Shown in pieces: positions 1 through 7,869 of a DNA stretch of 32,809 bases. The stretch is taken from the NCBI GenBank assembly GCA_902774125.1, contig CACYHD010000020.1, positions 1-32,809 of the forward strand, read 5' to 3'. The position numbers were made by a program, and so were the translations under genes. Under the pieces are notes generated by a model that was given only the letters and a program-made list of their open reading frames with translations, was not told the origin of the DNA and did not search any database. This stretch comes from an uncultured Lachnospiraceae bacterium (GTDB lineage: Bacteria > Bacillota > Clostridia > Lachnospirales > Lachnospiraceae). Numbering within the stretch: position 1 is the first letter of the stretch; each line of letters starts with the position of its first letter.

Positions 1-1
1 G

Positions 2-973
2 GGCAAACGTCCATTGCTTGTTGCATGTGATGTATACAGACCAGCTTCTATTGAACAGTTACAGGTTAACGGTCAAAAACAAAACGTTCCTGTATTTACT
101 ATGGGAGATAAGCAAAAACCATTAGATATTGCGAAAGCTTCCCTAAAACACGCCAAAGATAACAATCTCAACGTTGTTATTCTTGACACAGCCGGTAGAC
201 TTCATATCGATGAAGATATGATGAACGAGCTAGTAAGTATTAATCAGAATATTAATATTACAAATGCACTATTAGTTGTTGATGCAATGACAGGTCAGGA
301 TGCAGTTAATGTTGCGACTGAGTTTGATGAAAAAATTGGCATTGACGGTGTGATCATCACAAAGTTAGATGGTGATACAAGAGGTGGTGCTGCTCTTTCA
401 ATCAAAGCTATTACCGGCAAACCTATTATGTATGTTGGTATGGGCGAAAAACTTTCTGATTTGGAACAGTTTTATCCAGACAGAATGGCTTCACGAATTC
501 TAGGAATGGGCGATGTAATGTCTCTTATTGAAAAGGCAGAGCAGTCTATCGATGAAGAAAAAGCCAAAGAGATGGAAAAACGTCTCAGAAAATCCCAGTT
601 TACTTTTAACGATTATCTCGAGTATATGGGTCAGATTAAAAACATGGGTGGTCTTTCATCTATGCTTAGCATGATCCCGGGTGTTGGCGGTAAGATTAAT
701 GCAGATATGCTACCAGACGAAAAACAATTAGGTAGAATTGAAGCTATAATCTTTTCAATGACCAAGGAAGAGCGAGATAATCCTGATATTCTTAACCCTA
801 AGAGAAAAGCAAGAATTGCAGCCGGAGCCGGCGTTGATATTTCAGAAGTCAACAAGCTTGTTAAGCAATTCGATCAAGCCAAAAAGATGATGAAAAATAT
901 GAACGGCATGATGGGTAAGGGCAAAAAGAAAAAAGGATTTCCTGGATTAGGGAATTTGCCTTTCGGCTTTTAA
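2..973 (+). CDS. ffh: Signal recognition particle GTPase Ffh (3' part, cut by window start)
   Basis: Ffh binds 4.5S/6S RNA and targets nascent membrane proteins to the translocon through the receptor FtsY. The reading frame is already open at base 2 (GKRPLLVACDVYRP), so the N domain and the P-loop lie outside the window. Visible in order: the DVYRP segment, the G3-type DTAGRLH (codon at 185), the G4 motif TKLDGD (from 359) followed by RGGAALS, then the helical M domain ending in a Met/Lys-rich tail (MMKNMNGMMGKGKKKK) that contacts RNA and signal peptides. The C-terminus looks complete. The first in-frame TTG near base 14 is not a start; it encodes Leu in a conserved block. rpsP follows after 83 bp, the usual Firmicutes order. 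No terminator is visible between them. Confidence 0.97.
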   Translation, partial: GKRPLLVACDVYRPASIEQLQVNGQKQNVPVFTMGDKQKPLDIAKASLKHAKDNNLNVVILDTAGRLHIDEDMMNELVSINQNINITNALLVVDAMTGQDAVNVATEFDEKIGIDGVIITKLDGDTRGGAALSIKAITGKPIMYVGMGEKLSDLEQFYPDRMASRILGMGDVMSLIEKAEQSIDEEKAKEMEKRLRKSQFTFNDYLEYMGQIKNMGGLSSMLSMIPGVGGKINADMLPDEKQLGRIEAIIFSMTKEERDNPDILNPKRKARIAAGAGVDISEVNKLVKQFDQAKKMMKNMNGMMGKGKKKKGFPGLGNLPFGF

Positions 974-1056
974 AAACAATTAACTAAGTTAAGAACATTG
1001 TATATTAAATACTTTGTTTAAATATATTTATTATTTTATTTTTGGAGGTAACAAAA

Positions 1057-1302
1057 ATGGCAGTAAAAATTAGATTAAAGAGAATGGGAAAGAAGAAAGC
1101 ACCTTTTTACAGAATCGTAGTAGCAGATTCTAGAGCTCCTAGAGATGGTAGATTCATCGAAGAAGTTGGTACATATGATCCAACTAAGGATCCTAGCGTA
1201 TTCGACGTTAAGGAAGAGTCTGTAAAGAAATGGTTAAATAACGGTGCAAAGCCTACTGAGACTGTTGGAAAACTTTTAAAAATTGCTGGAATTGAAAAAT
1301 AA
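1057..1302 (+). CDS. rpsP: Ribosomal protein bS16
   Basis: Small-subunit protein S16, 81 residues, the normal family length; it binds 16S rRNA and helps assemble the 30S body. The start [14 protein letters not shown] and the block [21 protein letters not shown] are diagnostic. I chose the ATG at 1057 because a strong ribosome site GGAGGT lies at 1044-1049; an upstream in-frame TTG would put five extra residues across that site. It is followed after 14 bp by khpA with its own ribosome site, so the two are almost certainly co-transcribed. Confidence 0.98.
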   Translation: MAVKIRLKRMGKKKAPFYRIVVADSRAPRDGRFIEEVGTYDPTKDPSVFDVKEESVKKWLNNGAKPTETVGKLLKIAGIEK

Positions 1303-1316
1303 TCGGAGGAAAATTC

Positions 1317-1547
1317 ATGAAAGAATTAGTAGAGACAATTGCAAAAGCACTTGTTGATTCTCCAGATTCAGTAGTTGTTGAAGAAAACGAAAACAATAGA
1401 GAGATAATTGTTACTTTGAGCGTAGCAGATGATGATATGGGCAAGGTAATTGGTAAGCAGGGAAGAATTGCTAAGGCTATCAGATCAGTTGTTAGAGCTT
1501 CAGCAGCTATCAAGACTGACAAGAAAGTAAAAGTTGAAATAAAATAA
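1317..1547 (+). CDS. khpA: KH-domain RNA-binding protein KhpA (YlqC family)
   Basis: Small single-KH-domain protein, 76 residues. The RNA-binding GxxG loop is visible as G46-K-Q-G49 in GKVIGKQGRIAKAIR. In other Firmicutes KhpA works with KhpB (Jag/EloR) in post-transcriptional control of cell elongation and division; that role is family knowledge, not visible here. It sits between rpsP and rimM, its usual place. Ribosome site CGGAGGAAA lies just before the ATG. A terminator-like hairpin follows about 30 bp after the stop. Confidence 0.95.
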   Translation: MKELVETIAKALVDSPDSVVVEENENNREIIVTLSVADDDMGKVIGKQGRIAKAIRSVVRASAAIKTDKKVKVEIK

Positions 1548-1578
1548 CTAATTGAAATATTAGTTGGCGACAAGTGTT

Positions 1579-1606
1579 AAAACGGGCTGTTTTTGCAGCC
1601 CGTTTT
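1579..1606 (+). terminator. Hairpin between khpA and rimM, likely terminator or attenuator
   Basis: A perfect 11-bp stem: AAAACGGGCTG (1579-1589), 6-nt loop, CAGCCCGTTTT (1596-1606). The A-tract on the left arm and T-tract on the right make it look like an intrinsic terminator that could work in both directions. The U-tract is only four bases and then becomes ATAT, so partial read-through into rimM-trmD is likely. Confidence 0.75.
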
Positions 1607-1632
1607 ATATTATAAAGGGAAAGGACCAGAAT

Positions 1633-2142
1633 ATGGTAGAGTATTTCAGAGTCGGTGTGATAACTAATTCACACGGTGTTCGAGGTGAAGTTAAGGTTTA
1701 TCCTACAACAGAAGATATTAATAGATTCAAAAAGCTCAAAAAAGTGTTTTTGGACAACAAAGGTACTTACCAGGAACTCAATATTATAGGCGTAAAATTT
1801 GTTAAGAATATGGTTGTGCTGAAGTTTGCCGAGTATGACAACATTAACGACATACTTCAATTCAAAAATATGGATTTGTACGTTGATAGAGAGCATGCTA
1901 TACCTCTTAATGAAGGCGAGTTTTATATTGCTGATATGATTGGCGCTGATGTTGTAACAGATACAGATGAGCATTTGGGTACATTAAAGGACATTATGAA
2001 AACTGGCGCTAACAATGTTTATATTGTTAACGGTGACAATGGCAAAGATATTCTTTTGCCGGATATTGATGAGTGTATTTTAAGTAAAGATGTAGAAAAC
2101 AAGCTTATCAAAGTTCATATTATGAAAGGTTTAATTGTTTAA
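1633..2142 (+). CDS. rimM: Ribosome maturation factor RimM
   Basis: Assists maturation of the 30S head and binds uS19. 169 residues from the ATG at 1633, the normal length. The N-terminal RimM barrel begins EYFRVGVITNSHGVRGEVKVYP (from residue 3), and the C-terminal PRC-barrel contains EFYIADMIGADVVT and ILLPDIDECI. I chose ATG 1633 because the conserved fold starts right after it and a GGGAAAGGA ribosome site lies at 1617-1625; a longer in-frame TTG start at 1564 would read through the hairpin at 1579-1606 and encode unrelated residues. The stop codon abuts the ATG of trmD with no spacer, so the two are translationally coupled. Confidence 0.96.
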   Translation: MVEYFRVGVITNSHGVRGEVKVYPTTEDINRFKKLKKVFLDNKGTYQELNIIGVKFVKNMVVLKFAEYDNINDILQFKNMDLYVDREHAIPLNEGEFYIADMIGADVVTDTDEHLGTLKDIMKTGANNVYIVNGDNGKDILLPDIDECILSKDVENKLIKVHIMKGLIV

Positions 2143-2877
2143 ATGAAGTTTTATGTTTTGACGCTCTTTCCTGAAATGATTGAGCAGACTATTAATACAA
2201 GTATTACCGGACGTGCAATCAAAGATGGCATAATTGAAGTTGAAGCTATTAATATAAGGGATTTTGCTGATAATGACTACGGCCAAATCGATGATTATCC
2301 ATACGGTGGCGGCGCAGGTATGGTTATGCAGGCGCCTCCTATTATTGACGCTTATAATTCAATCGTAGAGCGAGTTGGTTACAAACCACCTGTTGTTTTT
2401 ATGACACCGACAGGCAGTACTTTTGAGCAAAATGATGCGCGAACATTTGCCAAGATTGATGATCTTGTTATTTTGTGTGGTCATTACGAAGGTGTAGACG
2501 AGAGAGCCTTAGAGGAGATTGTAACATACAATATTTCTATCGGAGATTATGTTCTCACTGGAGGAGAATTACCTGCATTAGTTGTTATGGATGCAGTCAC
2601 ACGTCTCATACCTGGTGTGCTTAACAACGACGTTTCCGCCTCTACAGAAAGCTTTGAGGACGGTTTGCTTGAACATCCGCAATACACTAGACCGGCTGAA
2701 TTTGACGGCAAAAAGGTTCCGGATATTCTTCTATCTGGTAACCATGCCAAAATTGATGAGTACAGACGACTAGAATCAATTAAAAGAACATTTGAGAGAA
2801 GACCGGATCTTCTTGATGATATCGAATTAAGTGACAAAGAAGAACAATATTTGAATAATTTAAAAAATAACGATTAG
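2143..2877 (+). CDS. trmD: tRNA (guanine-N1)-methyltransferase TrmD
   Basis: Methylates G37 of tRNAs that have G at position 36, preventing +1 frameshifting. 244 residues. Trefoil-knot SPOUT fold motifs are visible: MKFYVLTLFPEM at the start, YPYGGGAGMVMQ, LCGHYEGVDERA, and the SAM-binding knot loop with SIGDYVLTGGELPA. It begins directly at the end of rimM. In most Firmicutes rplS follows at once; here two ABC-transporter genes lie between them. Confidence 0.97.
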   Translation: MKFYVLTLFPEMIEQTINTSITGRAIKDGIIEVEAINIRDFADNDYGQIDDYPYGGGAGMVMQAPPIIDAYNSIVERVGYKPPVVFMTPTGSTFEQNDARTFAKIDDLVILCGHYEGVDERALEEIVTYNISIGDYVLTGGELPALVVMDAVTRLIPGVLNNDVSASTESFEDGLLEHPQYTRPAEFDGKKVPDILLSGNHAKIDEYRRLESIKRTFERRPDLLDDIELSDKEEQYLNNLKNND

Positions 2878-2911
2878 GTAGTAACATTCAATAACCTTGA
2901 ATATATATATA

Positions 2912-2917
2912 TATAAT
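2912..2917 (+). promoter_or_regulatory. Possible -10 element upstream of the ABC genes
   Basis: A TATAAT hexamer sits at the end of an AT-dinucleotide run (2901-2916). No good -35 box is found at 16-18 bp, so this is only a suggestion that the ABC pair may have its own promoter. Confidence 0.25.
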
Positions 2918-2969
2918 TGATAAAAGATATGTGTATTTACTAGATTAAATCAGCAGAAAGGGGAGAAGT

Positions 2970-4650
2970 ATGAAAGAAGTAAAAAAACACAGTATGATAA
3001 GCAACTTTTTTTACGCATGGAAGCTTGCCAACAAAGCTGGCAAAGGGTTGCTTGTTGGAACACTTATAATTGGTATTTTCCAATTTGTAAACCATTATAT
3101 ATGGATTTATGTTCCTAAGTTTATTGTTTCATTCGTTGAGAAACATTACTCAATCAAGCGTTTTATCGTAACTACAGTAGTGCTATGTGTTTGTTTGTTT
3201 TTGGCGAATGCGCTCAATAGATACGGATATACCAAAATTGATTTTGAATTTATCAAAAACAATGCTTTCTTTGAAAAGCTAAGAATGAAAAAAATGTTCA
3301 AAACTGACTACAAGAATATGGAAAATCCTGATTTTCTTGACTTTAGTCAAAAAGCCAAAACAGCACTATATAGGGGCAATGGCTTTCACGGAGTTTTGTA
3401 TGAAACACATAATATTATTAGTAATTCACTCGTTATTATTGTTGCCTCAATATTAATCGGTGTAAAAAACGTATTTATTCTTGCAGCTATGCTTGTTATG
3501 GCTGTTTTTGTTGGCAAAATACTTGGATGGGTTGGCGCTAGAGATAAGGTCAAATTCTCTGATTTCATGGCTCCAATATACCGCGAAATTAATTATCTTG
3601 ACAGAACAACCAAAAACTTTGATTTTGCTAAGGATATTAGATTGTTTAACATGTTCGGCGTCTTCAAAAGAGAACTGGATTTTGTTAACAAAATATTCTT
3701 CAAGAAAAACAAAGAACATCACAACAGATGGGTTCTAGGTGCTATGGGAATGGAATCAGTTTTGCTTTGCGAAAAGCTGGTTATGTTCGGATGGCTTGTA
3801 TATATGATTTTAAAAGGCCAGATGGTTGTTTCTGACTTTTTGTTGTACGTTGGCCTTGCAGAATCACTTCACGAGCATATTGGATATATGTCATGGATTT
3901 ATTCTGCAGTTAGAACTAACACATTTATGATTAACGATTATCGCGAGTTTATCACATGGAAAGAAGACAGCGAGTCGTTCCAGGATGACGAGGGCTCAAT
4001 TAAAGATCTTTCATTTGATTCTTATGAATTTAAGTTTGAGGACGTAAGTTTCAAGTATCCGGGTCACGATAATTATGTTTTGAAGGATATCAATCTAACA
4101 ATTAAAGATGGCAAAAAACTTGCTGTTGTTGGTATTAACGGTGCAGGTAAAACTACATTTATTAAGCTTATTATGAAGCTTTATAATCCAACTAAGGGAA
4201 GAATTTTGCTCAACGGAATTGATATAAGAAAGTTCGACAGAGAAGCATACTTCAAGATTTTTGCACCTGTTTTCCAAAACATTGAGTGTTTTGCTCTTCC
4301 TATTTTTGAAAATGTTTCATTCGAGACAGAGGAGAACACTGATTTTGATAAGGTGAATAAGGCGTTAGAAACAAGTGGCCTAAGCGAAAAGATTAATATG
4401 TACGAGAACGGTATTCACACTAACCTTCTCAAAATTTTTGATGAGAACGGCATCGACTTATCTGGTGGCGAAAAACAAAGACTTGCTATGGCCTACAAGA
4501 TTTTGTGACGAGATTGCAATGTTCAAAGACGGCAGAATTATTGAACTTGGAACTCATGATGAATTGATGAAAAAAGATGGAGCATATGCCGAAATGTTCA
4601 ATATTCAGTCAAGCTACTACAAAGATGAGGAGGTGGTTCTAAGTGAATAA
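2970..4650 (+). pseudogene. ABC exporter half-transporter, disrupted (Walker B region deleted, frameshift)
   Basis: The ATG at 2970 follows the ribosome site GAAAGGGGAGAAG. The first frame runs to TGA at 4506-4508 (512 residues): a hydrophobic N-terminal membrane domain (to about residue 330), an A-loop FKYPGHDNY, Walker A GINGAGKTT (about 388), a Q-loop in VFQNIECF, and the signature LSGGEKQRLAMA (about 497). After GCC at 4491-4493 the reading jumps: the other frame continues TRFCDEIAMFKDGRIIELGTHDEL to TAA at 4648-4650, which is the normal C-terminal end of such domains. Against the intact partner gene, about 49 residues (146 bp) holding Walker B, D-loop and H-loop are missing. Restoring the frame would not restore ATP hydrolysis at this site. 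It may be a true pseudogene, a strain-level deletion or an assembly error. Substrate unknown. Confidence 0.88.
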
Positions 4651-6499
4651 AAAGAAAAAAGCTGCAGTAGACAAGAAGCAACTAGGAAGATGTTTTAAAT
4701 ATTTTTCTAAATTCGCAATGAGAACAAATAAAGCCTACTATTTTTGGCTAATCCTCGACTTTGTTGTAGGTATATTGTCACCATTTATTTCTATTTTGGG
4801 TCTGGAACAATTGATTACTGAAATTGCTCCGGATGGACCTAAAAGAATGAAATACGCTGTGATTTGGGTTGTTATTATTTGTGTTGGTACATTTTTGTGC
4901 AATGTACTCAAAAAAGCTTGTGAGGAAAACAAAAATAGAATTAACGAAAACTTCCAGAGAGTTTTGTCTGCCAACATAAGTCTTGGCTCAATCCAAATGA
5001 AATTTGCCAATACTGAGAATACAAAAATTCTTGATATTATTACAAACGCAGAGAGAGCAATCAACGAAACAGGACATGTTAACGGCTTGATTACTCCTAT
5101 ATTTACTCTTATACAGCAAACAATCGTTGCAATTGGAGTTGTTGCAATTGTTGCTACTAGAGTACCATGGCTAGTAATTCCAATTATTTTTGCGTTCTTC
5201 AGTAACTATTTCGTGTCTAAGTATATTAACAAAATTAGACAGAAGTTTTTTCAGAGAGTTGGAACACTTGAACGTGGTAGCACTTACTACAACACAGAGT
5301 TGATGGAGCCTAGATACGCCAAGGATATTAGACTTTATGATGCTGATGATGTTTTTGTAGACAAGTACTCGTCATTTATATCTAAGCTATATAGTGTAAG
5401 TCGTAATATAATGATAAAACTTTTATTGTTGAGCAATTCTAACGTTTTGCTTAGAAATATTTGTACGACGGCAATTTACTTGCTTATCGGTGTATATGCA
5501 ATCAAGAAGTGGATTACGCTCGGTACTTTTACTGCTTTGTTCCAGGCATCTGATAAGTTTAATGATGCTTTGTGGAGCATAATTGATTCATATATGAGTT
5601 TGGGATATACAGTATCAATTCTTGGATTTTATATCGACTTTATGGAACAGGTATATGTTGAAAGAGAAGCTGGCGACATAAAAGTCGACACAACACAATG
5701 CAAGATTGAGTTCAAAAACGTAAGTTTCAAATATCCTAATACTGATAGATATATTCTCAAAAATATTTCTACTGTAATTAACAAAGGCGAGCACTTATCT
5801 ATTGTTGGTAGAAACGGTGCCGGAAAAACTACATTTATTAAGCTTCTATGTAAGCTTTACGATAACTATGAAGGACAAATATTAGTTAACGACAAAAATA
5901 TTAAAGACATGAAGTTTGAGGAGTATGTAGAACTATTGTCAGTAATTTTTCAGGACTTTAGACTTTTTGCCTTCAAGCTAAAAGAGAATGTAACTAACTT
6001 CAGAGAAGGCGATTTGGATCTTGATTACGTATATGAGACATCTGGCATTAAGGAGTGGATAGACACACTACCTAACAAGGATGATACATATATTTATAAG
6101 ATGTTTGAGGAAAATGGAGTTGAGCCTTCTGGTGGACAAGGTCAAAAACTTGCAATTGCAAGAGCACTATACAAAAATGCACCAATTGTTGTACTAGATG
6201 AGCCAACAGCAGCACTTGATCCGATTGCTGAGAATGAAGTATATATGAATTTTGATAAGCTAGTTAGTGGAAAAACTGCTATTTATATTTCTCATAGACT
6301 TTCATCTTGTAAGTTCTGTGACAGAATTATTGTTTTTGAAGGCGGTGAAATAATTGAAGAAGGTACTCACGATGAACTAATGGCTATCAATGACGGATTT
6401 TATGCTAATATGTTTAACACACAGGCTAGTCAATACGCTCAAGAGGAAGATTCTGATGAGAGTGAAGTGGCTGTCAATGATGATACAGTTATGGCCTAA
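4643..6499 (+). CDS. ABC exporter ATP-binding/permease half-transporter
   Basis: A 618-residue half-transporter with an N-terminal membrane domain (hydrophobic stretches at about 28-56, 70-90, 155-190, 255-300) and a C-terminal nucleotide-binding domain. Visible: A-loop FKYPNTDRY, Walker A GRNGAGKTT (389-397), Q-loop VIFQDFRLF, signature PSGGQ (495-499, Pro replacing the usual Leu), Walker B IVVLDE (515-520) and H-loop ISHRLSS. No C39 peptidase domain is seen. The GTG start overlaps the end of the preceding pseudogene by 8 bp and has a strong GAGGAGGTGG site at 4627-4636, implying that the two once formed a heterodimer. Substrate cannot be told from sequence; drug, peptide and lipid exporters share this layout. 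With its partner broken it would have to act as a homodimer or be inactive. Confidence 0.9.
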   Translation: MNKKKKAAVDKKQLGRCFKYFSKFAMRTNKAYYFWLILDFVVGILSPFISILGLEQLITEIAPDGPKRMKYAVIWVVIICVGTFLCNVLKKACEENKNRINENFQRVLSANISLGSIQMKFANTENTKILDIITNAERAINETGHVNGLITPIFTLIQQTIVAIGVVAIVATRVPWLVIPIIFAFFSNYFVSKYINKIRQKFFQRVGTLERGSTYYNTELMEPRYAKDIRLYDADDVFVDKYSSFISKLYSVSRNIMIKLLLLSNSNVLLRNICTTAIYLLIGVYAIKKWITLGTFTALFQASDKFNDALWSIIDSYMSLGYTVSILGFYIDFMEQVYVEREAGDIKVDTTQCKIEFKNVSFKYPNTDRYILKNISTVINKGEHLSIVGRNGAGKTTFIKLLCKLYDNYEGQILVNDKNIKDMKFEEYVELLSVIFQDFRLFAFKLKENVTNFREGDLDLDYVYETSGIKEWIDTLPNKDDTYIYKMFEENGVEPSGGQGQKLAIARALYKNAPIVVLDEPTAALDPIAENEVYMNFDKLVSGKTAIYISHRLSSCKFCDRIIVFEGGEIIEEGTHDELMAINDGFYANMFNTQASQYAQEEDSDESEVAVNDDTVMA

Positions 6500-6517
6500 A
6501 ACTTTAGTAAAAATCCC

Positions 6518-6546
6518 TTGAAAACCATATAATGTTATGGTACAAT
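6518..6546 (+). promoter_or_regulatory. Promoter of rplS
   Basis: The -35 box TTGAAA (6518-6523) is separated by 17 bp from the -10 box TACAAT (6541-6546), preceded by an extended -10 TG at 6538-6539. It lies just after the ABC gene and gives rplS independent transcription. A second hexamer TATAAT at 6528-6533 lacks a well-spaced -35. Confidence 0.72.
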
Positions 6547-6566
6547 TTATATCGCTGTAAATAAAA

Positions 6567-6600
6567 GATGTTCCTCTGTTACAGATGTATTAAGAACGTC
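6567..6600 (+). promoter_or_regulatory. Candidate L19 ribosomal-protein leader
   Basis: In the rplS 5' UTR, GATGTTC (6567-6573) can pair with GAACGTC (6594-6600), 7 bp including one G-U. The loop contains CTGTTACAG, itself able to form a 3-bp hairpin. Position and shape resemble the L19 leader known from Firmicutes, through which L19 is thought to repress its own mRNA. I matched it from memory of that family, so identity is tentative. Confidence 0.5.
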
Positions 6601-6621
6601 GTAATAAATAAGGAGGCTATT

Positions 6622-6966
6622 ATGAGCAAAATAATTGAAGAAATCGAAGCAGCTCAGATTAAAGAAGTTGCAGATTTTAAGACAGGTGATACTGTAAAGG
6701 TTCACGCTAAGATCATCGAAGGTGAAAGAGAAAGAATTCAGGTTTTTGAAGGACTTGTTCTTAAGATTCAGGGTGGAAGCCACAGAACAACATTCACAGT
6801 TAGAAAGAATTCTAACGGTGTAGGCGTTGAAAAGACTTTCCCACTATATTCTCCAAACATCGACAAGATCGAAGTTGTTAGAGAAGGTAAAGTAAGAAGA
6901 GCTAAACTTAACTACATCAGAAGCAGAGTAGGTAAGGCAGCTAAGGTTAAAGAACTAGTAAAATAA
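6622..6966 (+). CDS. rplS: Ribosomal protein bL19
   Basis: Large-subunit protein L19 at the 30S-50S interface, 114 residues, normal length. Diagnostic blocks are [27 protein letters not shown] shortened here, [30 protein letters not shown] and the basic C-terminal region [18 protein letters not shown] chose the ATG at 6622 because AAGGAGGC lies at 6610-6616; an in-frame ATG at 6568 would start inside the leader hairpin. It has its own promoter, leader and terminator, so it is a monocistronic unit even though it usually belongs to the rpsP-trmD operon. Confidence 0.97.
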   Translation: MSKIIEEIEAAQIKEVADFKTGDTVKVHAKIIEGERERIQVFEGLVLKIQGGSHRTTFTVRKNSNGVGVEKTFPLYSPNIDKIEVVREGKVRRAKLNYIRSRVGKAAKVKELVK

Positions 6967-6973
6967 TAACTTT

Positions 6974-7003
6974 AAAAGGAACGAGTCTTCTCGTTCCTTT
7001 TTT
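6974..7003 (+). terminator. Intrinsic terminator after rplS
   Basis: A 12-bp stem, AAAAGGAACGAG (6974-6985) with CTCGTTCCTTTT (6990-7001), TCTT loop, and a run of six T (6998-7003). This is a strong rho-independent terminator 8 bp after the rplS stop. Confidence 0.92.
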
Positions 7004-7029
7004 ATCATCCACATACAATAGAGGTGTTT

Positions 7030-7866
7030 ATGGAATTTCAATGGTATCCAGGTCATATGACCAAGGCTATAAGACAAATGCAATCAGACATTAAACTGAT
7101 TGATCTTATTATTGAGCTTCTCGATGCTCGAATTCCTTTTAGTAGTAGGAATCCGGACATTGATAAGCTGGGTCAAGGCAAGGCACGTCTTGTTTTGCTC
7201 AATAAGGCTGACTTGGCTGATGACAAGTGGACAGAAAAATGGATTGAACATTTTGAGAGCCAAGGCATTGTTGCTATAAAAATTGATTCAAGAAATAATA
7301 AGATTTCTAATCTGATTAACAAGGCTGTCGAAAAGGCATGTGCTGAAAAGATTGCTGCTAACAAGAAAAAGGGAATTAACAGACCTATTAGAGCAATGGT
7401 TGTAGGTATTCCTAATGTTGGTAAGTCTACATTTATCAATTCTTATGCTAAGCGTTCAGTTGCCAAAACAGGTAATAAACCGGGCGTAACAAAGGGCAAA
7501 CAGTGGATCAAACTCAACAAAAATCTTGAGCTATTAGATACACCAGGTATTCTTTGGCCTAAGTTTGAGGATAGAACAATCGGTCTTCATTTGTCTTTCG
7601 TTGGTTCGATCAATGACAATATTTTGAATATCGACGACTTAGCTTTCGAGCTTATTAAGTTTATGAGAGAAAACTATCCGGGCCAAATCGTAGAAAGATT
7701 TCAGATTGAAGGCCACGAGGATATTGTTGAAGAAATGTATCAGATTGCCCAAAAGAGAGGATGTGTGATGTCTGGAGGAAGACTAGACTTAGAAAAAGCT
7801 TCTAGAATAATTATGGACGAAGTGAGAAGTGGCAAAATTTGCCCTATAACATTTGACAGAATATAA
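7030..7866 (+). CDS. rbgA: Ribosome biogenesis GTPase RbgA (YlqF)
   Basis: Essential GTPase for late 50S assembly in Bacillus. It is circularly permuted: the G4 motif NKAD (58-61) precedes G1 GIPNVGKST (126-134) and G3 DTPG (170-173), exactly the YlqF order. The N-terminus MEFQWYPGHMTKA is typical of the family. Length 278 residues. I chose the ATG at 7030 behind the site GAGGTG (7021-7026) rather than the in-frame GTG at 7024, which lies within that site. rnhB follows after 3 bp. No clear separate promoter is seen after the rplS terminator, so some read-through probably feeds this gene. Confidence 0.96.
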   Translation: MEFQWYPGHMTKAIRQMQSDIKLIDLIIELLDARIPFSSRNPDIDKLGQGKARLVLLNKADLADDKWTEKWIEHFESQGIVAIKIDSRNNKISNLINKAVEKACAEKIAANKKKGINRPIRAMVVGIPNVGKSTFINSYAKRSVAKTGNKPGVTKGKQWIKLNKNLELLDTPGILWPKFEDRTIGLHLSFVGSINDNILNIDDLAFELIKFMRENYPGQIVERFQIEGHEDIVEEMYQIAQKRGCVMSGGRLDLEKASRIIMDEVRSGKICPITFDRI

Positions 7867-7869
7867 ATT

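Noticed and set aside
495-499. Possible loss of function in the second ABC protein from PSGGQ instead of LSGGQ (residue numbers)
   Set aside because: The first position of this signature varies in exporter families, and all other ATPase motifs are intact.
980-992. Small palindrome TTAACT-A-AGTTAA after ffh
   Set aside because: Six-base AT-rich arms with a one-base centre cannot form a useful RNA hairpin and are expected by chance in such AT-rich spacers.
1564-1632. Longer N-terminus of RimM from a TTG start
   Set aside because: It would translate through the terminator-like hairpin, adds residues absent from the family, and lacks a ribosome site, while ATG 1633 has one.
2886-2916. ATTCAA/TTGAAT inverted repeat and the AT-dinucleotide run after trmD as a terminator
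   Set aside because: The stem is only 6 AT-rich pairs and is followed by alternating AT, not a T-run.
4438-4650. Separate 70-residue gene overlapping the end of the first ABC gene
   Set aside because: Its C-terminal part is the displaced tail of the ABC domain (FCDEIAMFKDG...), and its first residues are only the other frame of LSGGEKQR. It is a fragment of the pseudogene, not an independent gene.
7014-7019. TACAAT as a -10 box for rbgA
   Set aside because: No -35 at proper spacing (it would fall in the rplS terminator) and the start site would lie at the ribosome site.
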